From Pseudomonadales bacterium (GTDB lineage Bacteria > Pseudomonadota > Gammaproteobacteria > Pseudomonadales > Azotimanducaceae), in assembly GCA_019090615.1 (NCBI GenBank), contig JAHRVQ010000016.1, forward strand, positions 61,055 through 125,054: a stretch of 64,000 nucleotides of DNA, given 5' to 3'. Below the pieces are notes generated by a model. The model did not search any database and had not been told where the DNA came from. It was given only the letters and a program-made list of their open reading frames with translations. Made by a program: the position numbers and the translations under genes. Position 1 is the first letter of the stretch; the number at the start of each line of letters is the position of its first letter. Shown here one piece after another: positions 10,126-21,424 of the stretch.

Positions 10126-10143
10126 GGCAATATTTTTATTGCC
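10126..10143 (-). terminator. Small hairpin downstream of mreB (weak attenuator candidate)
   Basis: A perfect 7-bp stem (GGCAATA/TATTGCC) with a 4-nt loop lies 27 nt after the mreB stop, before mreC. On the minus strand no T-run follows, so it is not a classical terminator. It could lower mreCD expression relative to mreB or stabilise the mreB 3' end. Low confidence. Confidence 0.25.
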
Positions 10144-10169
10144 TTCACTAACATCAATCGCTAATGCCA

Positions 10170-11219
<1,050 letters not shown>

Positions 11220-11328
11220 TTATTAATTGGATTCAAAAACATTCGTAACTCTATCATTTATGAAAGAATTTTAACAAGCAATCAGTCAATATGAAGCTGC
11301 TGCAACTTGATTCTTTGACGGAACTCAC

Positions 11329-11350
11329 ATAATGGGGTCAGATTTGAAAA
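11329..11350. repeat. GGGGTCAGATTTGA motif, possible RAYT/REP-type remnant
   Basis: The string ATAATGGGGTCAGATTTGAA resembles sequences frequently found at the borders of REP-associated tyrosine transposase elements in proteobacteria. No transposase gene is nearby, so at most it is a solo end. This is recognised from memory of the motif and not from any comparison, so confidence is low. Confidence 0.3.
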
Positions 11351-11469
11351 ACACTACCCATAAACATCTGAAATAGAATGGAAATCCAATGGAGAACCGT
11401 TAGATAAGATTGCAATACAGCCTTCCACCTATTCTCTTCGATTAACATCTCCAACTAACATTTAGCCAG

Positions 11470-11506
11470 GACGACAAAAGCGCGCAGTTATTGGGCTTTT
11501 GTCGTC
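11470..11506. repeat. Perfect 12-bp inverted repeat (hairpin)
   Basis: GACGACAAAAGC at 11470-11481 is followed by its exact reverse complement at 11495-11506, with a 13-nt loop. On the plus strand it ends GTCGTC and is not followed by a T-tract, so it is not a standard terminator. It lies about 130 nt upstream of gatC. It could be a leader structure, a protein-binding palindrome or a decayed mobile repeat. Confidence 0.6.
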
Positions 11507-11637
11507 ATATTCATCCCAGATTAGATCCTGGCCACGCACAAACCCAAAACAGCAGGTCATTAAAGATTGCAGATTGCTGCAAACCTTATTAGCATTCGAC
11601 GCCCTAAGATTCTTTAAACTGAGCAAAAAAATCCTCC

Positions 11638-11937
11638 ATGAAAATTAATGAAGAAATTGTTGCCAACATTGCAGAACTTGCCCAGCTGGATATGCCACAG
11701 GAGCAACTTCAAGAATACCTCGACAGCCTTAATAATGTGCTAGAACTAGCAGAACAAATGCAGTCTATCGATACAACAGACGTCGAACCTATGTCAAACC
11801 CATTAGATTCTATACAACACCTGCACGCTGACTCGGATGACGGTTTTGTCACAGAGTCCAACCACAGAGAACGGTACCAAAAAGTTGCCCCCGAAACAGA
11901 ACAGGGGCTCTACTTAGTCCCTAAGGTGATCGATTAG
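11638..11937 (+). CDS. gatC: Asp/Glu-tRNA amidotransferase subunit C
   Basis: 99-aa small subunit of the GatCAB amidotransferase that converts Glu-tRNA(Gln) and/or Asp-tRNA(Asn) to the amidated forms. It shows the family pattern: N-terminal helices with VANIAELAQLDM, then MQSIDTTDVEPMSNP and a C-terminal RERYQKVAPETEQGLYLVPKVI-type tail. GatC stabilises GatA on GatB. gatA begins 9 nt downstream. Presence of the full gatCAB set implies at least one non-discriminating aminoacyl-tRNA synthetase or use of the amidation route. Confidence 0.95.
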   Translation: MKINEEIVANIAELAQLDMPQEQLQEYLDSLNNVLELAEQMQSIDTTDVEPMSNPLDSIQHLHADSDDGFVTESNHRERYQKVAPETEQGLYLVPKVID

Positions 11938-11946
11938 GCTCGGACT

Positions 11947-13407
11947 ATGAAACACGCACAATCAATAAAAAGTATCCTCAACGCACTGGATAAAAAAGAC
12001 TATTCCTGTCGTGAACTGGTCCAGCATTTCCTAACCCGAATCCAGGCACAGAACGATCATCTCAATGCCTATATTACTGTCTGCTCTGAGTCTGCCCTGA
12101 AGCATGCCGATCTAATGGACCAGGCACGCAGTGCAGGCACCGCACCGCCACTGGCAGGCTTGCCCATCGCCCACAAAGACATTTTTTGTACCAACGGTAT
12201 TAAGACAACAGCCGGTTCGCGGATGCTAAATAACTTCATAGCTCCCTACGATGCGACGGTGGTGGATAAAATGTCCACCGCAGGTACCATCTCTCTGGGT
12301 AAGACCAATATGGATGAATTTGCAATGGGATCGTCCAATGAAAATAGCTTTTACGGCAATGTTAATAATCCCTGGGCAGCTGGCACAATCCCTGGCGGCT
12401 CCTCAGGGGGTTCAGCTGCAGCTGTGGCAGCCGGGTTGTGTGCTGCATCTACCGGCACGGACACCGGTGGTTCAATTCGCCAACCCGCTGCAATGTGTGG
12501 CGTAACAGGATTAAAACCAACCTACGGCCGCGTATCTCGATGGGGTATGATCGCTTATGCGTCCAGCCTCGATCAGGCTGGTCCAATCGCTAGAAGCGCC
12601 GAGGATGTCGCCATCTTACTTAATGTAATGGCCGGACATGACCCAAAGGATTCAACCAGTCTTAACGAGGCCGTTCCAGACTATACCCAGGCACTCAATA
12701 GACCCATAAAATCTTTGAAGATAGGCATCTGCCCAGCCCACTTTAGAGACGGGCTGGACCAGCAAACCGAACAGGCTATTCAAATCGCCATCAAACAATT
12801 TGAGTCAGCGGGTGCGACTATATCCGAGATTAATTTACCCATGACCAAACACGCCATTCCTGCTTACTACATTATTGCGCCCGCAGAGGCATCGGCAAAT
12901 TTGTCTCGATACGACGGCGTTAGATTTGGCCATCGATGTGACCAACCGCAGAATATTTCTGACCTCTATAAACGAAGCAGAGCGGAAGGCTTTGGCAAAG
13001 AAGTAAAACAAAGAATTATGGTAGGTAGCTTTGCATTATCGGCGGGCTACTACGATGCCTACTATCGAAAAGCGCAACAGATTCGGCGCCTAATTAAAAA
13101 TGATTTCATCGCCGCATTTAACAAAGTTGATCTGATCATTGGGCCTACCGCTCCTTCACCTGCATTTAAGATGGGTGAAAAAAGTGCCGACCAAATATCA
13201 ATGTATCTTCAGGATATCTATACCATTACAAGCAACCTGGCTGGTCTACCAGCTGCCTCAATCCCGGTCGGTTTCAGCAATAATATGCCCGTCGGACTGC
13301 AAATTATTGGTAATTATCTGGATGAGAGCAAAATTCTTAATTTAGCGCATCAATTTCAGTTAATGACTGACTGGCATATCCAAACTCCTGCGGAGACGAC
13401 CCCATGA
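11947..13407 (+). CDS. gatA: Glutamyl/aspartyl-tRNA amidotransferase subunit A
   Basis: Amidase-signature glutaminase subunit that releases ammonia from glutamine for GatB. 486 aa, usual length. The catalytic Ser-cisSer-Lys set is visible: Lys in [10 protein letters not shown] (about residue 77), the Gly/Ser-rich [15 protein letters not shown], and the nucleophile in [10 protein letters not shown] (about residue 177). The C-terminus carries the substrate-side [10 protein letters not shown]. The stop overlaps gatB by 4 nt (ATGA), indicating translational coupling. Confidence 0.97.
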   Translation: MKHAQSIKSILNALDKKDYSCRELVQHFLTRIQAQNDHLNAYITVCSESALKHADLMDQARSAGTAPPLAGLPIAHKDIFCTNGIKTTAGSRMLNNFIAPYDATVVDKMSTAGTISLGKTNMDEFAMGSSNENSFYGNVNNPWAAGTIPGGSSGGSAAAVAAGLCAASTGTDTGGSIRQPAAMCGVTGLKPTYGRVSRWGMIAYASSLDQAGPIARSAEDVAILLNVMAGHDPKDSTSLNEAVPDYTQALNRPIKSLKIGICPAHFRDGLDQQTEQAIQIAIKQFESAGATISEINLPMTKHAIPAYYIIAPAEASANLSRYDGVRFGHRCDQPQNISDLYKRSRAEGFGKEVKQRIMVGSFALSAGYYDAYYRKAQQIRRLIKNDFIAAFNKVDLIIGPTAPSPAFKMGEKSADQISMYLQDIYTITSNLAGLPAASIPVGFSNNMPVGLQIIGNYLDESKILNLAHQFQLMTDWHIQTPAETTP

Positions 13408-14852
13408 GCCGAACTGACTGGGAAGTAGTCATTGGACTTGAAATTCACGTCCAGCTTTTAACCGCTGCGAAAATCTTTTCAGGCGCCAGCACTCAATTTG
13501 GCGCCCTGCCCAATAGCCAGGCTAGCGCAGTAGACCTCGGTCTGCCGGGAGTACTGCCGGTCCTCAATCCCGCAGTGTATAAAAAAGCCGTCTGTTTTGG
13601 GCTTGGTATTGGCGCCAAAATAAATCACCGCTCTGTATTCGACCGGAAAAACTACTTTTATCCCGATTCACCCAAAGGCTATCAAATCACTCAGCTTGAC
13701 TATCCGATTATTGAATCAGGCGAAATTGAGATCACTCTGTCCAATGGCAGCAACAAAACAATCGGCGTTACCCGAGCGCATCTGGAAGAGGACGCTGGCA
13801 AATCGTTACACGAAAATTTTCTTAACCAAACAGGTATCGACCTGAACCGCGCTGGCACACCACTACTTGAAATCGTTTCAGAACCTGATTTACGATCGTC
13901 AGAAGAAGCTGTCGCCTATGCAAAATACATTCACCACCTGGTCACCTATTTATCAGTTTCTGATGGCAATATGGCAGAGGGATCTCTACGTTGTGATGCC
14001 AACGTATCACTGCGTAAACACGGAGATAGCAAACTTGGCACACGCACCGAAACCAAAAATGTTAATTCTTTTCGGTTTTTGGAACGTGCTATCGAATTTG
14101 AAATAAGTCGACAAATGGAAATACTTGAATCTGGTGGCAGGGTCACCCAGGAAACTCGGCTTTACGATTCTGAACGTGATGAAACCCGACCAATGCGCAG
14201 TAAAGAAACTGCCACCGATTATCGTTATTTTCCTGAACCTGACCTCCTTCCTCTTTATATTGATCAAAACTATATCGATTCCATCCGGCAACAGATGCCT
14301 GAATTACCCGACCAAAAGAACACTCGATTTATCGCCGACTACCAACTCAATACCGATGATGCAGGATATTTATCTGCAAACACTGAGCTTGCTAACTATT
14401 TTGAATCTGTCGTCGATACTGGCGGCAATGCCAGGCTTGCAGCAAACTGGGTTCGAGTAGAGCTTATGGCAGGATTAAACAGGGACAATTTACCATTGTC
14501 TGAGGCGCCCGTTAGTGCCACTGAGTTAGGATTTCTAATCGCCAGGATCCAGGACCAGTCTATTTCAGGAAAAATTGCAAAAACTGTCTTTGAGGCATTG
14601 TGGCGAAACGAGGCAACCAGTGCGCAAGATTTTATAAAAGCTAACAACCTCAGCCAGGTTTCTGACATTAATGCGCTTGAACCCCTTATTAGCAAGGTCC
14701 TAGAAGACAACATAAAACAGGTAGAGCAATTTAGAGCAGGTAAAACCAAACTCATGGGTTTTTTCGTTGGTCAAATAATGAAGCAGACGCAGGGTAAAGC
14801 CAACCCCAAGCAGCTCAACGAAATACTATTACAAAAACTCAATAGTAATTAG
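13404..14852 (+). CDS. gatB: Aspartyl/glutamyl-tRNA amidotransferase subunit B
   Basis: Kinase/transamidase subunit that phosphorylates the misacylated tRNA and amidates it with ammonia channelled from GatA. 482 aa. The cradle domain begins with [12 protein letters not shown], and [19 protein letters not shown] and [14 protein letters not shown] are conserved family segments. The C-terminal about 150 residues form the YqeY-like helical domain that grips tRNA. It is the last gene of gatCAB, converging with the DUF1499 gene. Confidence 0.97.
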   Translation: MSRTDWEVVIGLEIHVQLLTAAKIFSGASTQFGALPNSQASAVDLGLPGVLPVLNPAVYKKAVCFGLGIGAKINHRSVFDRKNYFYPDSPKGYQITQLDYPIIESGEIEITLSNGSNKTIGVTRAHLEEDAGKSLHENFLNQTGIDLNRAGTPLLEIVSEPDLRSSEEAVAYAKYIHHLVTYLSVSDGNMAEGSLRCDANVSLRKHGDSKLGTRTETKNVNSFRFLERAIEFEISRQMEILESGGRVTQETRLYDSERDETRPMRSKETATDYRYFPEPDLLPLYIDQNYIDSIRQQMPELPDQKNTRFIADYQLNTDDAGYLSANTELANYFESVVDTGGNARLAANWVRVELMAGLNRDNLPLSEAPVSATELGFLIARIQDQSISGKIAKTVFEALWRNEATSAQDFIKANNLSQVSDINALEPLISKVLEDNIKQVEQFRAGKTKLMGFFVGQIMKQTQGKANPKQLNEILLQKLNSN

Positions 14853-14920
14853 TCCAGGCCCGTATCACCCGCCACCCGCCGGATGCGGTTATTACTGTCA
14901 GATAATAATCGCTGGATTAC

Positions 14921-15682
14921 TTATTGGTCCGCATCAAAAGCCGCAATGAATTTCAAAATTCTCGTGGCATTTGCGCCGAGATCACTTTGTCCAACTCTGG
15001 AGACAGAACGGAGATCAATTACGCTACCACTACCCTGCGGCCTAATTCGCACCACTAGATCATCCTTAAAGCCAAACCAATATGAAGTTGCTACCGCCTC
15101 CACAACACCCACATTAACATCAGTATGAACCAGTTCCAGGCCCATAGACAGTAAAGTATTTTCTGCTCGTTGAACTGCCTCAGGCACAGCTAGTTTGGAT
15201 TCCAGTGCCGCCAGTTCTGGATACGCTGATAGCTGAGCATTTTTTAATTCTTCGGCAGAACCTTTAAGTTCATATTCAAGTCCGTTGGGCGCTCCTTCTC
15301 TTAGCGCCACTAACTTATGAAATATCGGCGGGGATTCTGTATCCGTCGAGATATCATGAATACGCGGCACATTGCTGGCCTTGATAATCAACGGACCCAC
15401 CGCAACCAGTGGAATCATGGACAACCCAATCGCAACCAACAACAAATTACGATCTTTAACCAGCTCACTGCTCAGGCAAACATAAAGCATAATAAAGGAA
15501 ACAAATAAGACCAGAAGCGCAACCACTATTGCCAGCATTAACGAGCCTAATGAGGACATTAAATCGATACTGCCATATTTATAACCCAAAGGGCTCACTA
15601 CTAACAAAAATACTGCGATAGCAGCGCTAATCAACAATAATTTGGACCACCAAAGGGTTTCTTCCACAACGATCTCCTGCAA
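14921..15682 (-). CDS. DUF1499 membrane protein
   Basis: 253 aa. The N-terminal half has about three membrane helices (residues 13-30, 43-67 and 80-100, for example LAIVVALLVLFVSFIMLYVCL). The C-terminal half is a soluble domain containing VPRIHDISTDTESPPIF, a hallmark of DUF1499, followed by a predicted alpha/beta fold ending in SRVGQSDLGANATRI. Members of this family have no agreed function. The gene is monocistronic and converges with gatB. Confidence 0.75.
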   Translation of the reverse strand: MQEIVVEETLWWSKLLLISAAIAVFLLVVSPLGYKYGSIDLMSSLGSLMLAIVVALLVLFVSFIMLYVCLSSELVKDRNLLLVAIGLSMIPLVAVGPLIIKASNVPRIHDISTDTESPPIFHKLVALREGAPNGLEYELKGSAEELKNAQLSAYPELAALESKLAVPEAVQRAENTLLSMGLELVHTDVNVGVVEAVATSYWFGFKDDLVVRIRPQGSGSVIDLRSVSRVGQSDLGANATRILKFIAAFDADQ

Positions 15683-15964
15683 AAATATTTCAATTTTGGA
15701 TAAACGCCTAGTTCGGCTATGTTATGTTGTTATTCGGTAATATCCCAGCCCCTTAAAGGACGGAACTAAGCGTATTAACAACAACAAAATGGGCCAAGCA
15801 GGGCTTACAGAATATTGACAAGTGACTATTTTCGCAGATTCATCCGATATTTATACGGTTATTTTACCGCGCTTAGCAACAGGAGAAAGTTTGCTACGTA
15901 ATCTGTTCCTGCAACAGTTGCTAAGGTAGGCCTGCAGAAGATAAAGTCTTATACCACCAGCAAG

Positions 15965-17002
15965 CTAACTAACCTTAATATGCCAGGGTTCGTATCGCAC
16001 ACCCAATAAATTATTCTGCGGGTAACGCATACTGATATAACCCAGATCAACAAGCTTTCTAAATTCATCAGTTTTGGCAAAATCACTGGTGAAATTTCTT
16101 GCCCCAAGCCCAACCTTGCCTACATCAAAATCACCAACAGCATGAAAACTATGCCCAGGCGGCGCCAGACTCCTGGATGCTCGCGACAGGTTACCTCTGG
16201 ACTGGATGGTTTTCGCAAAAAACAAATGCGTTTGCTTCACAATACTGCGGATTCCTGAAGTAAGGAAAATATTGCCCCCTAGCTCCTTATATACTTTTTT
16301 ATATAACCCATAAGAATCACCCTTAAACAGGAAGTGACCCGTTGATGGAACCTTCACACGCTTATGGGAAGCGATGCTTTCGGTTATTTCTTTAGTTACT
16401 TTATCGCCATAAAACCCATATTGATTGGCATTTTCTGCAAATATTTTTTCGAGGAAATTCAGCTCAACACCCGTAAAATCACCAATACTTTTATATTGCT
16501 GGCCATATTTTCGCATCTGATCAAAACTAACGACATTAAAATTGCCATGCCCGACAAGATTCTGCACCCGTTCTAGTCGCTTAAACGTACTCACTAGTAC
16601 TAGATAATTAGCCCGGTCCAGATAGACATCTTCCTTATGTTGATCTTCAAAATTTTGCATTTTACTAAGATAAGTCTGTAAGCCAGAAGTCGCTTTATTA
16701 TTTCCAGCAAGCGCATCTTGAACAGGACTCAGATTTGATTGTTCAGCCGGAGTCGCGTTTGCAGGGCAGCTAAAATCTGCCGCACCAGCAATTTTCCTTG
16801 TCTGAAATTCTTTGATCCATTGCTGTGCATCAGGTGCCTGGGTAGCGAGATAGCGAATCGAATCATCTATCTCTTCGATGGTAAGCTGGGTATCTTCATA
16901 GACAGGGGCAATTTGCCTTTCCAGGCCAAGACGAACGAATTGCCCACCGGCAGCGAAAGCAACGCCAGCTGACACGAATTTCAGCAAACGCCTTCTTTTC
17001 AC
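15965..17002 (-). CDS. VanY-type D-alanyl-D-alanine carboxypeptidase (peptidase M15)
   Basis: 345 aa with an N-terminal twin-arginine-like signal (RRRLLKF then a short hydrophobic stretch AGVAFAAGG), so probably exported, perhaps by Tat. The C-terminal about 120 residues contain zinc-ligand motifs of the M15B family: GHSFHAVGDFDVG (His...Asp) and EPWH at the extreme C-terminus. Such enzymes trim D-Ala from peptidoglycan stem peptides. The middle region (residues 40-220) is not recognised. Monocistronic, with about 280 nt of non-coding DNA on each side in which I see nothing distinctive. Confidence 0.8.
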   Translation of the reverse strand: MKRRRLLKFVSAGVAFAAGGQFVRLGLERQIAPVYEDTQLTIEEIDDSIRYLATQAPDAQQWIKEFQTRKIAGAADFSCPANATPAEQSNLSPVQDALAGNNKATSGLQTYLSKMQNFEDQHKEDVYLDRANYLVLVSTFKRLERVQNLVGHGNFNVVSFDQMRKYGQQYKSIGDFTGVELNFLEKIFAENANQYGFYGDKVTKEITESIASHKRVKVPSTGHFLFKGDSYGLYKKVYKELGGNIFLTSGIRSIVKQTHLFFAKTIQSRGNLSRASRSLAPPGHSFHAVGDFDVGKVGLGARNFTSDFAKTDEFRKLVDLGYISMRYPQNNLLGVRYEPWHIKVS

Positions 17003-17289
17003 AAGCTATGTCTCATCGTATTAGTGACATTCATATTATTCTGGAAATCCTTTCCAACCCACTTCAAACTATACTGAACCTTTTATTCATTAATTTTCAG
17101 CACCGACCTTAAAATACCTAAATCTTACAATTACCAAACTCAAAATACCCAATCAGGCATAACTGGATATATAGATATCCGTTCAGAAGTGCAAATGCTC
17201 TCTGACCTAACGCAGGAAAACAAACTACATTCAATAGCTTAGACCAACAATATAAACATTCAATTAATACCGGCCAGGCATTTTAACTT

Positions 17290-18057
17290 CTAACGACCAC
17301 CATCAACAGCCAACGTCTGACCAGTCAAAAAATTACCTGCCCTCGAAGCTAACATCACTGCCACACCGCCGATTTCATCAGGTTCTCCTATTCTACCTAA
17401 CGCACTTAAAGATGTTCGTTCGGCGAGGTTTTCCGGCTTTTCCCACAATGCTCGGGCGAAATCGGTTTTTATCAGCCCCGGCGCAATAGCATTCGCCCGA
17501 ATATTATCGGCACCAAATTCAGCGGAAATATTCCTCGCCAATTGCATATCAGCCGCTTTAGAGATCGCATAGGAGCCTAAATCATTACTGCCTTTTATGC
17601 CCCCAATGGATGAGACTATAATAATCACACCGTCTTTTCGAGCGACCATTTGCGGAATAACCATTTGGCACAACCAATGATTAGATTTAATATTTGAGTG
17701 CATAATTTTATCAAAGGCATCATCAGGAATATCTTGCATAGAGCCATAAAAAGGATTCACAGCAGCATTGCAGACTAGAATGTCGATTTTACCTAATTGG
17801 GCTTGGGTTTGATCCACCAGTGACTGTAATTGTTCCTTATGTCCAATATGGCAAGGAATCGAAACTGCCTCACCACGCCCTTCCCCGATTGCGGCATTTA
17901 TTTCGTCTCGCACCGTCTCACAGGCATCCGACTTGCGGCTTGAAATCACTACCTGCGCACCATGAAACGCCATCTGCGTAGCAATCGATTTGCCAATCCC
18001 TTTAGTTGACCCTGTTATTACAGCAACCTTGCCCTTTAAACTAAATATATCTTCCAC
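17290..18057 (-). CDS. Short-chain dehydrogenase/reductase (SDR)
   Basis: 255-aa classical SDR. The cofactor motif TGSTKGIGKSIA is at residues about 15-26, NAAV at about 100, the catalytic Tyr/Lys in SYAISKAAD (YxxxK), and a C-terminal GQTLAVDGGR as in FabG-like enzymes. It probably oxidises or reduces a hydroxyl/keto group with NAD(P)(H); the substrate cannot be read from sequence. It stands alone between the VanY-type gene and the glycosyltransferase. Confidence 0.85.
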   Translation of the reverse strand: MEDIFSLKGKVAVITGSTKGIGKSIATQMAFHGAQVVISSRKSDACETVRDEINAAIGEGRGEAVSIPCHIGHKEQLQSLVDQTQAQLGKIDILVCNAAVNPFYGSMQDIPDDAFDKIMHSNIKSNHWLCQMVIPQMVARKDGVIIIVSSIGGIKGSNDLGSYAISKAADMQLARNISAEFGADNIRANAIAPGLIKTDFARALWEKPENLAERTSLSALGRIGEPDEIGGVAVMLASRAGNFLTGQTLAVDGGR

Positions 18058-18189
18058 ATTCGCTCCATTGTATTTCTAGTTTTTAATATTCCATTCAATA
18101 TCAGTAGCATATGGCCATATGAAAATATAGATAACAAATACCTGCCGTTTTATATAATAGAAATATCGTAAAGTTAAAACAGTGCCTTC

Positions 18190-19275
18190 TCAGCCTCTTT
18201 TGTTACTGTAAACAAAAAGTGTTGATGCTGCAAAATTGAATAGACTCGCACAACCAATCCCGGCAATAAAGGCGGCAATATGGTAACGTTGGAAAAAACC
18301 AACCTCTGCCGTCAGGTGCTGGTAAACACCAAAATTTACCGCAAAGCCAACCAGACTTGAACCAACAAACTCTAGCCATTGACGAGTTTTCGGCCGTTTA
18401 GTTCTTTCCCCAAATGTCAGAACCCGATTAAGTGCCCAATTCCAGCTCACAGCTGGCCAAAATGATATGGCTCGGGCCAACGTATGTGGCACACCTAAAA
18501 ATTGAAGACCATAATAAGACACTAAATCAAGCACGAAACCACTCGTACCTACGGCACCAAAATGTATGAACTCGCCAAAACCACCTAGTTTAACAAGATA
18601 CAAACGACGCAGATGTCGGAGGTATTTGAACTGCTGGCCCAGGTCCATTTTACTCTCGCCTATCTGCCGATCCTTGAAACCAATCGGCACTTCAATAACA
18701 CGCCGAAAATCACCTCTCACCATGAATTCAAGACCAATTTTATATCCAATCGGCTTACATACCGACAAGTCTATACGTGACTTTTCTAGCATAAAAAAAC
18801 CGGACATAGGATCAGTACAACGAACTAACGGCCTGGCCATAGCTGTTGCAACATAAGAATTTAGAAACCGCCAGCAGCTCCATTGCCGATCGAAACTACC
18901 GCCTTCAAAATACCGGCTTCCCAAAATGAAACAATCTGGATTGTTATCAAGTTGCGCCAACATCAAAATAATTTTATCTGGCGGATGTGATAGATCAGCG
19001 TCAAGAACAACCACACGATCAAATTTTGATGCCAGACAACCATCGATCACCGACAAGGATAAGTCTCTCGGCCTACCACCAGGTTGAAGCAGTACCAAAG
19101 GATAAGATTTTTTCAATTGCGCACAAATACCAACAGTATCATCAGTAGAATTATCGTCAACAATCAGCACTTCATATTCAATGTCACTGAGCACCTGTTC
19201 AATTTTACAGAGCAGGTTTGGAATATTATCGGCTTCATTATAGGTAGGAATAACCAAACTAATCACGCTCCGCAC
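18190..19275 (-). CDS. GT2 polyprenyl-phosphate glycosyltransferase fused to GtrA domain
   Basis: 361 aa. The N-terminal about 230 residues are a family-2 glycosyltransferase of the dolichol-phosphate-mannose-synthase type: VIPTYNEADNIPNLL, VDDNSTDDT and LDADLSHPPDKI provide the nucleotide/metal-binding acidic residues. The C-terminal about 125 residues form a GtrA-like domain with four membrane helices, beginning FIHFGAVGTSGFVLDLVSYYG. It likely makes or flips a lipid-linked sugar used on envelope glycans or glycoproteins. It overlaps the upstream DUF2723 gene by 13 nt, so the two probably act together. Confidence 0.88.
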   Translation of the reverse strand: MRSVISLVIPTYNEADNIPNLLCKIEQVLSDIEYEVLIVDDNSTDDTVGICAQLKKSYPLVLLQPGGRPRDLSLSVIDGCLASKFDRVVVLDADLSHPPDKIILMLAQLDNNPDCFILGSRYFEGGSFDRQWSCWRFLNSYVATAMARPLVRCTDPMSGFFMLEKSRIDLSVCKPIGYKIGLEFMVRGDFRRVIEVPIGFKDRQIGESKMDLGQQFKYLRHLRRLYLVKLGGFGEFIHFGAVGTSGFVLDLVSYYGLQFLGVPHTLARAISFWPAVSWNWALNRVLTFGERTKRPKTRQWLEFVGSSLVGFAVNFGVYQHLTAEVGFFQRYHIAAFIAGIGCASLFNFAASTLFVYSNKRG

Positions 19276-21260
19276 TCCTGAAAAGTATACTCATCTTCAA
19301 GCCGTGTGATTGCTTTAAAAGCATCCACACGGGCATAAAGTGTACGCAAATAACAAATACTTTTATTCTCTTTGTGCGGCATTATCATCAATGATTTTTG
19401 AAACTTTCCTACGGCTAATTGATCTTCCTGGCGCAACATATGGATAAGGCCAAAATATTGATATAACAGACTGACTTCACGCCGTGGAGTCCTACTCGTT
19501 AGCTGGCTTTCTGCTGCTCGAACCATCTCTAACATCTTATTAGCGTCAAACTTCGCTGCGAAAGAAAACGACGTTTCTATAGTCGCGAGTTTGCCCGGCA
19601 AAGTACTCAATAATTTGTCAATCCTCAAACGCCTAAGATCTGACAGTTGATTTGTACCGGTCATAAAGCCATACCGCGCATAATATTTTGAATATTTCGC
19701 TATGACATTATAACAAAACACCCACTCATGCAGGTCTGTTACAAAGTTGCCAATGTACAAATCCAAAATATAATCCACGTAAGCTTCAAACTCAGGAACA
19801 AAAATAGTTTCAGTTCCGTCGTTCACACCATATCCATAGTATAAACCATAATCAGCGGTGACGAGATCATCACTAACAATTGAAAAAACCGGCCTCTTAC
19901 TTGCGCCAATAAATCGACCAATTGCCAGATCTATATCAGCCTGCGAACTCCAGGCAGAGCTCAGGCGATTAGAAAACACCAGACTCTCGCGACTATATAA
20001 CGTCACATCTGCGCGCAACATCTCAACCCTGTTTTTGAAACCAAGCGGGCCAACATGGTTGTCGCCACTAACAAATAAAATAGCCTCTGGCGGCAGTGAT
20101 TCAAGGACCGTCTCAGCATAGGCACCTGCAATATCCAAATTTCGATTCACTTTTGGGAAATTAGATAAAGCGATGGTAATAAATAACAAACTAACTACTA
20201 ATTTTTTTGGCACACCAAAACGACTGCCTAGTTGATCACTTAGCCAATGTACACCGAGAGCAAACCATATTGCGAGTGCAGCACAGGCGATAACAGGGTA
20301 GGGCTGAAATACAGCCTGATAGAGCACATCAAACTGCATATTTAGCAGCGTCATAAGGCCAAAAGTTGTGGCAAAAAAGATCAATCCTAGTGAGATGGTA
20401 TTACCCGTACCCAACCGCCCACGAGACAGAAAAACCCCAGTTAATATTACCGGCAGCGCAGCTAAACCTAGCTGTAGGCCCATTTCCTGGATCAACCATA
20501 CATAATATTTGAGCTTATCAGCGAAAACTGCGGCGGCTTGATCATCAGAATAATAGGATCGAAGTACATAAGGCCAAAACCTGTCTGATTCCACAGAACC
20601 AAAAATGGCGATTTCAGGGTTAGTATTGAATACGATGGAAAGATAGGGCGTCAAACCGACCAACAGCAAACCTAAGGAAACCATACAAACGTAAGGCGAT
20701 TTTACCAGCTGCCAAAATCGCGACCGCATATACCAAAAATGAACAATGAACCCTGCGGCAGACAAAATGAACAATGGCCAGTGATTTGATAGCGCTAACC
20801 CACCAAACAAACACAAACCAAACCAATATCGTATTTTGGAAGTTTGATAGAACTTCAATAGTTGCCACCAACACAACATAAACGTCAAGGCAGCCAAAGA
20901 GTAAACTTCAATGATAATAGCCTGGGACCAGAAACAGATACAAAGGCCGTACGCCAACGCAGCTATCAACGCAACGGTCGGGTTATTCGATAGGAGAATA
21001 ACTACCTTATAAAAAACCACCAGAGTACAAACGGCAAAAAGAACAGAAACAAGATTGCCAACAACCACATGGGGCAAAACCATCAGCTGTTGGCACATTA
21101 AGGTAAAAAGTGGATAACCTGGCGGATGACTAATGCCATTCAGGTGGCATACCATCTGAAACAGGCCTGCGTCTTCCATAGTAATATGATACGGCATAGC
21201 CAAAACATAAAAAAATGTTATAGCTACACAAACTATCAGTATATGCGCACGCTGAGTCAA
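19263..21260 (-). CDS. DUF2723 multi-spanning membrane protein (GT-C-like)
   Basis: 665 aa. The N-terminal half contains about ten membrane helices and the family signature near the start, with MEDAGLFQMVCHLNGISHPPGYPLF (acidic residue plus HPPGYP) resembling the catalytic loop of GT-C glycosyltransferases. The C-terminal about 300 residues are soluble and helical, possibly TPR-like. DUF2723 proteins are implicated in protein or lipid glycosylation. Its partner is the downstream GT2-GtrA protein, which could supply polyprenyl-phosphate sugar. The gap to the cytochrome gene upstream is 164 nt, so joint transcription is uncertain. Confidence 0.8.
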   Translation of the reverse strand: MTQRAHILIVCVAITFFYVLAMPYHITMEDAGLFQMVCHLNGISHPPGYPLFTLMCQQLMVLPHVVVGNLVSVLFAVCTLVVFYKVVILLSNNPTVALIAALAYGLCICFWSQAIIIEVYSLAALTFMLCWWQLLKFYQTSKIRYWFGLCLFGGLALSNHWPLFILSAAGFIVHFWYMRSRFWQLVKSPYVCMVSLGLLLVGLTPYLSIVFNTNPEIAIFGSVESDRFWPYVLRSYYSDDQAAAVFADKLKYYVWLIQEMGLQLGLAALPVILTGVFLSRGRLGTGNTISLGLIFFATTFGLMTLLNMQFDVLYQAVFQPYPVIACAALAIWFALGVHWLSDQLGSRFGVPKKLVVSLLFITIALSNFPKVNRNLDIAGAYAETVLESLPPEAILFVSGDNHVGPLGFKNRVEMLRADVTLYSRESLVFSNRLSSAWSSQADIDLAIGRFIGASKRPVFSIVSDDLVTADYGLYYGYGVNDGTETIFVPEFEAYVDYILDLYIGNFVTDLHEWVFCYNVIAKYSKYYARYGFMTGTNQLSDLRRLRIDKLLSTLPGKLATIETSFSFAAKFDANKMLEMVRAAESQLTSRTPRREVSLLYQYFGLIHMLRQEDQLAVGKFQKSLMIMPHKENKSICYLRTLYARVDAFKAITRLEDEYTFQECGA

Positions 21261-21424
21261 CGTTAGAAACCAAAATCTTTGCTTTTAAACAACCGAAAAA
21301 TTATCCGGGAAATACCGTTAACTATCGATAAATAAGCGCTGGAACACGGCTATTGAACGATCTCTATAAACAATGTCACTAAACAATGTCACGAAACAAC
21401 CAGACTCAAACCGCAGACCAAATA

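Noticed and set aside
14853..14920. Terminator between gatB and the DUF1499 gene
   Set aside because: No stem of convincing length followed by a T-tract was found on either strand.
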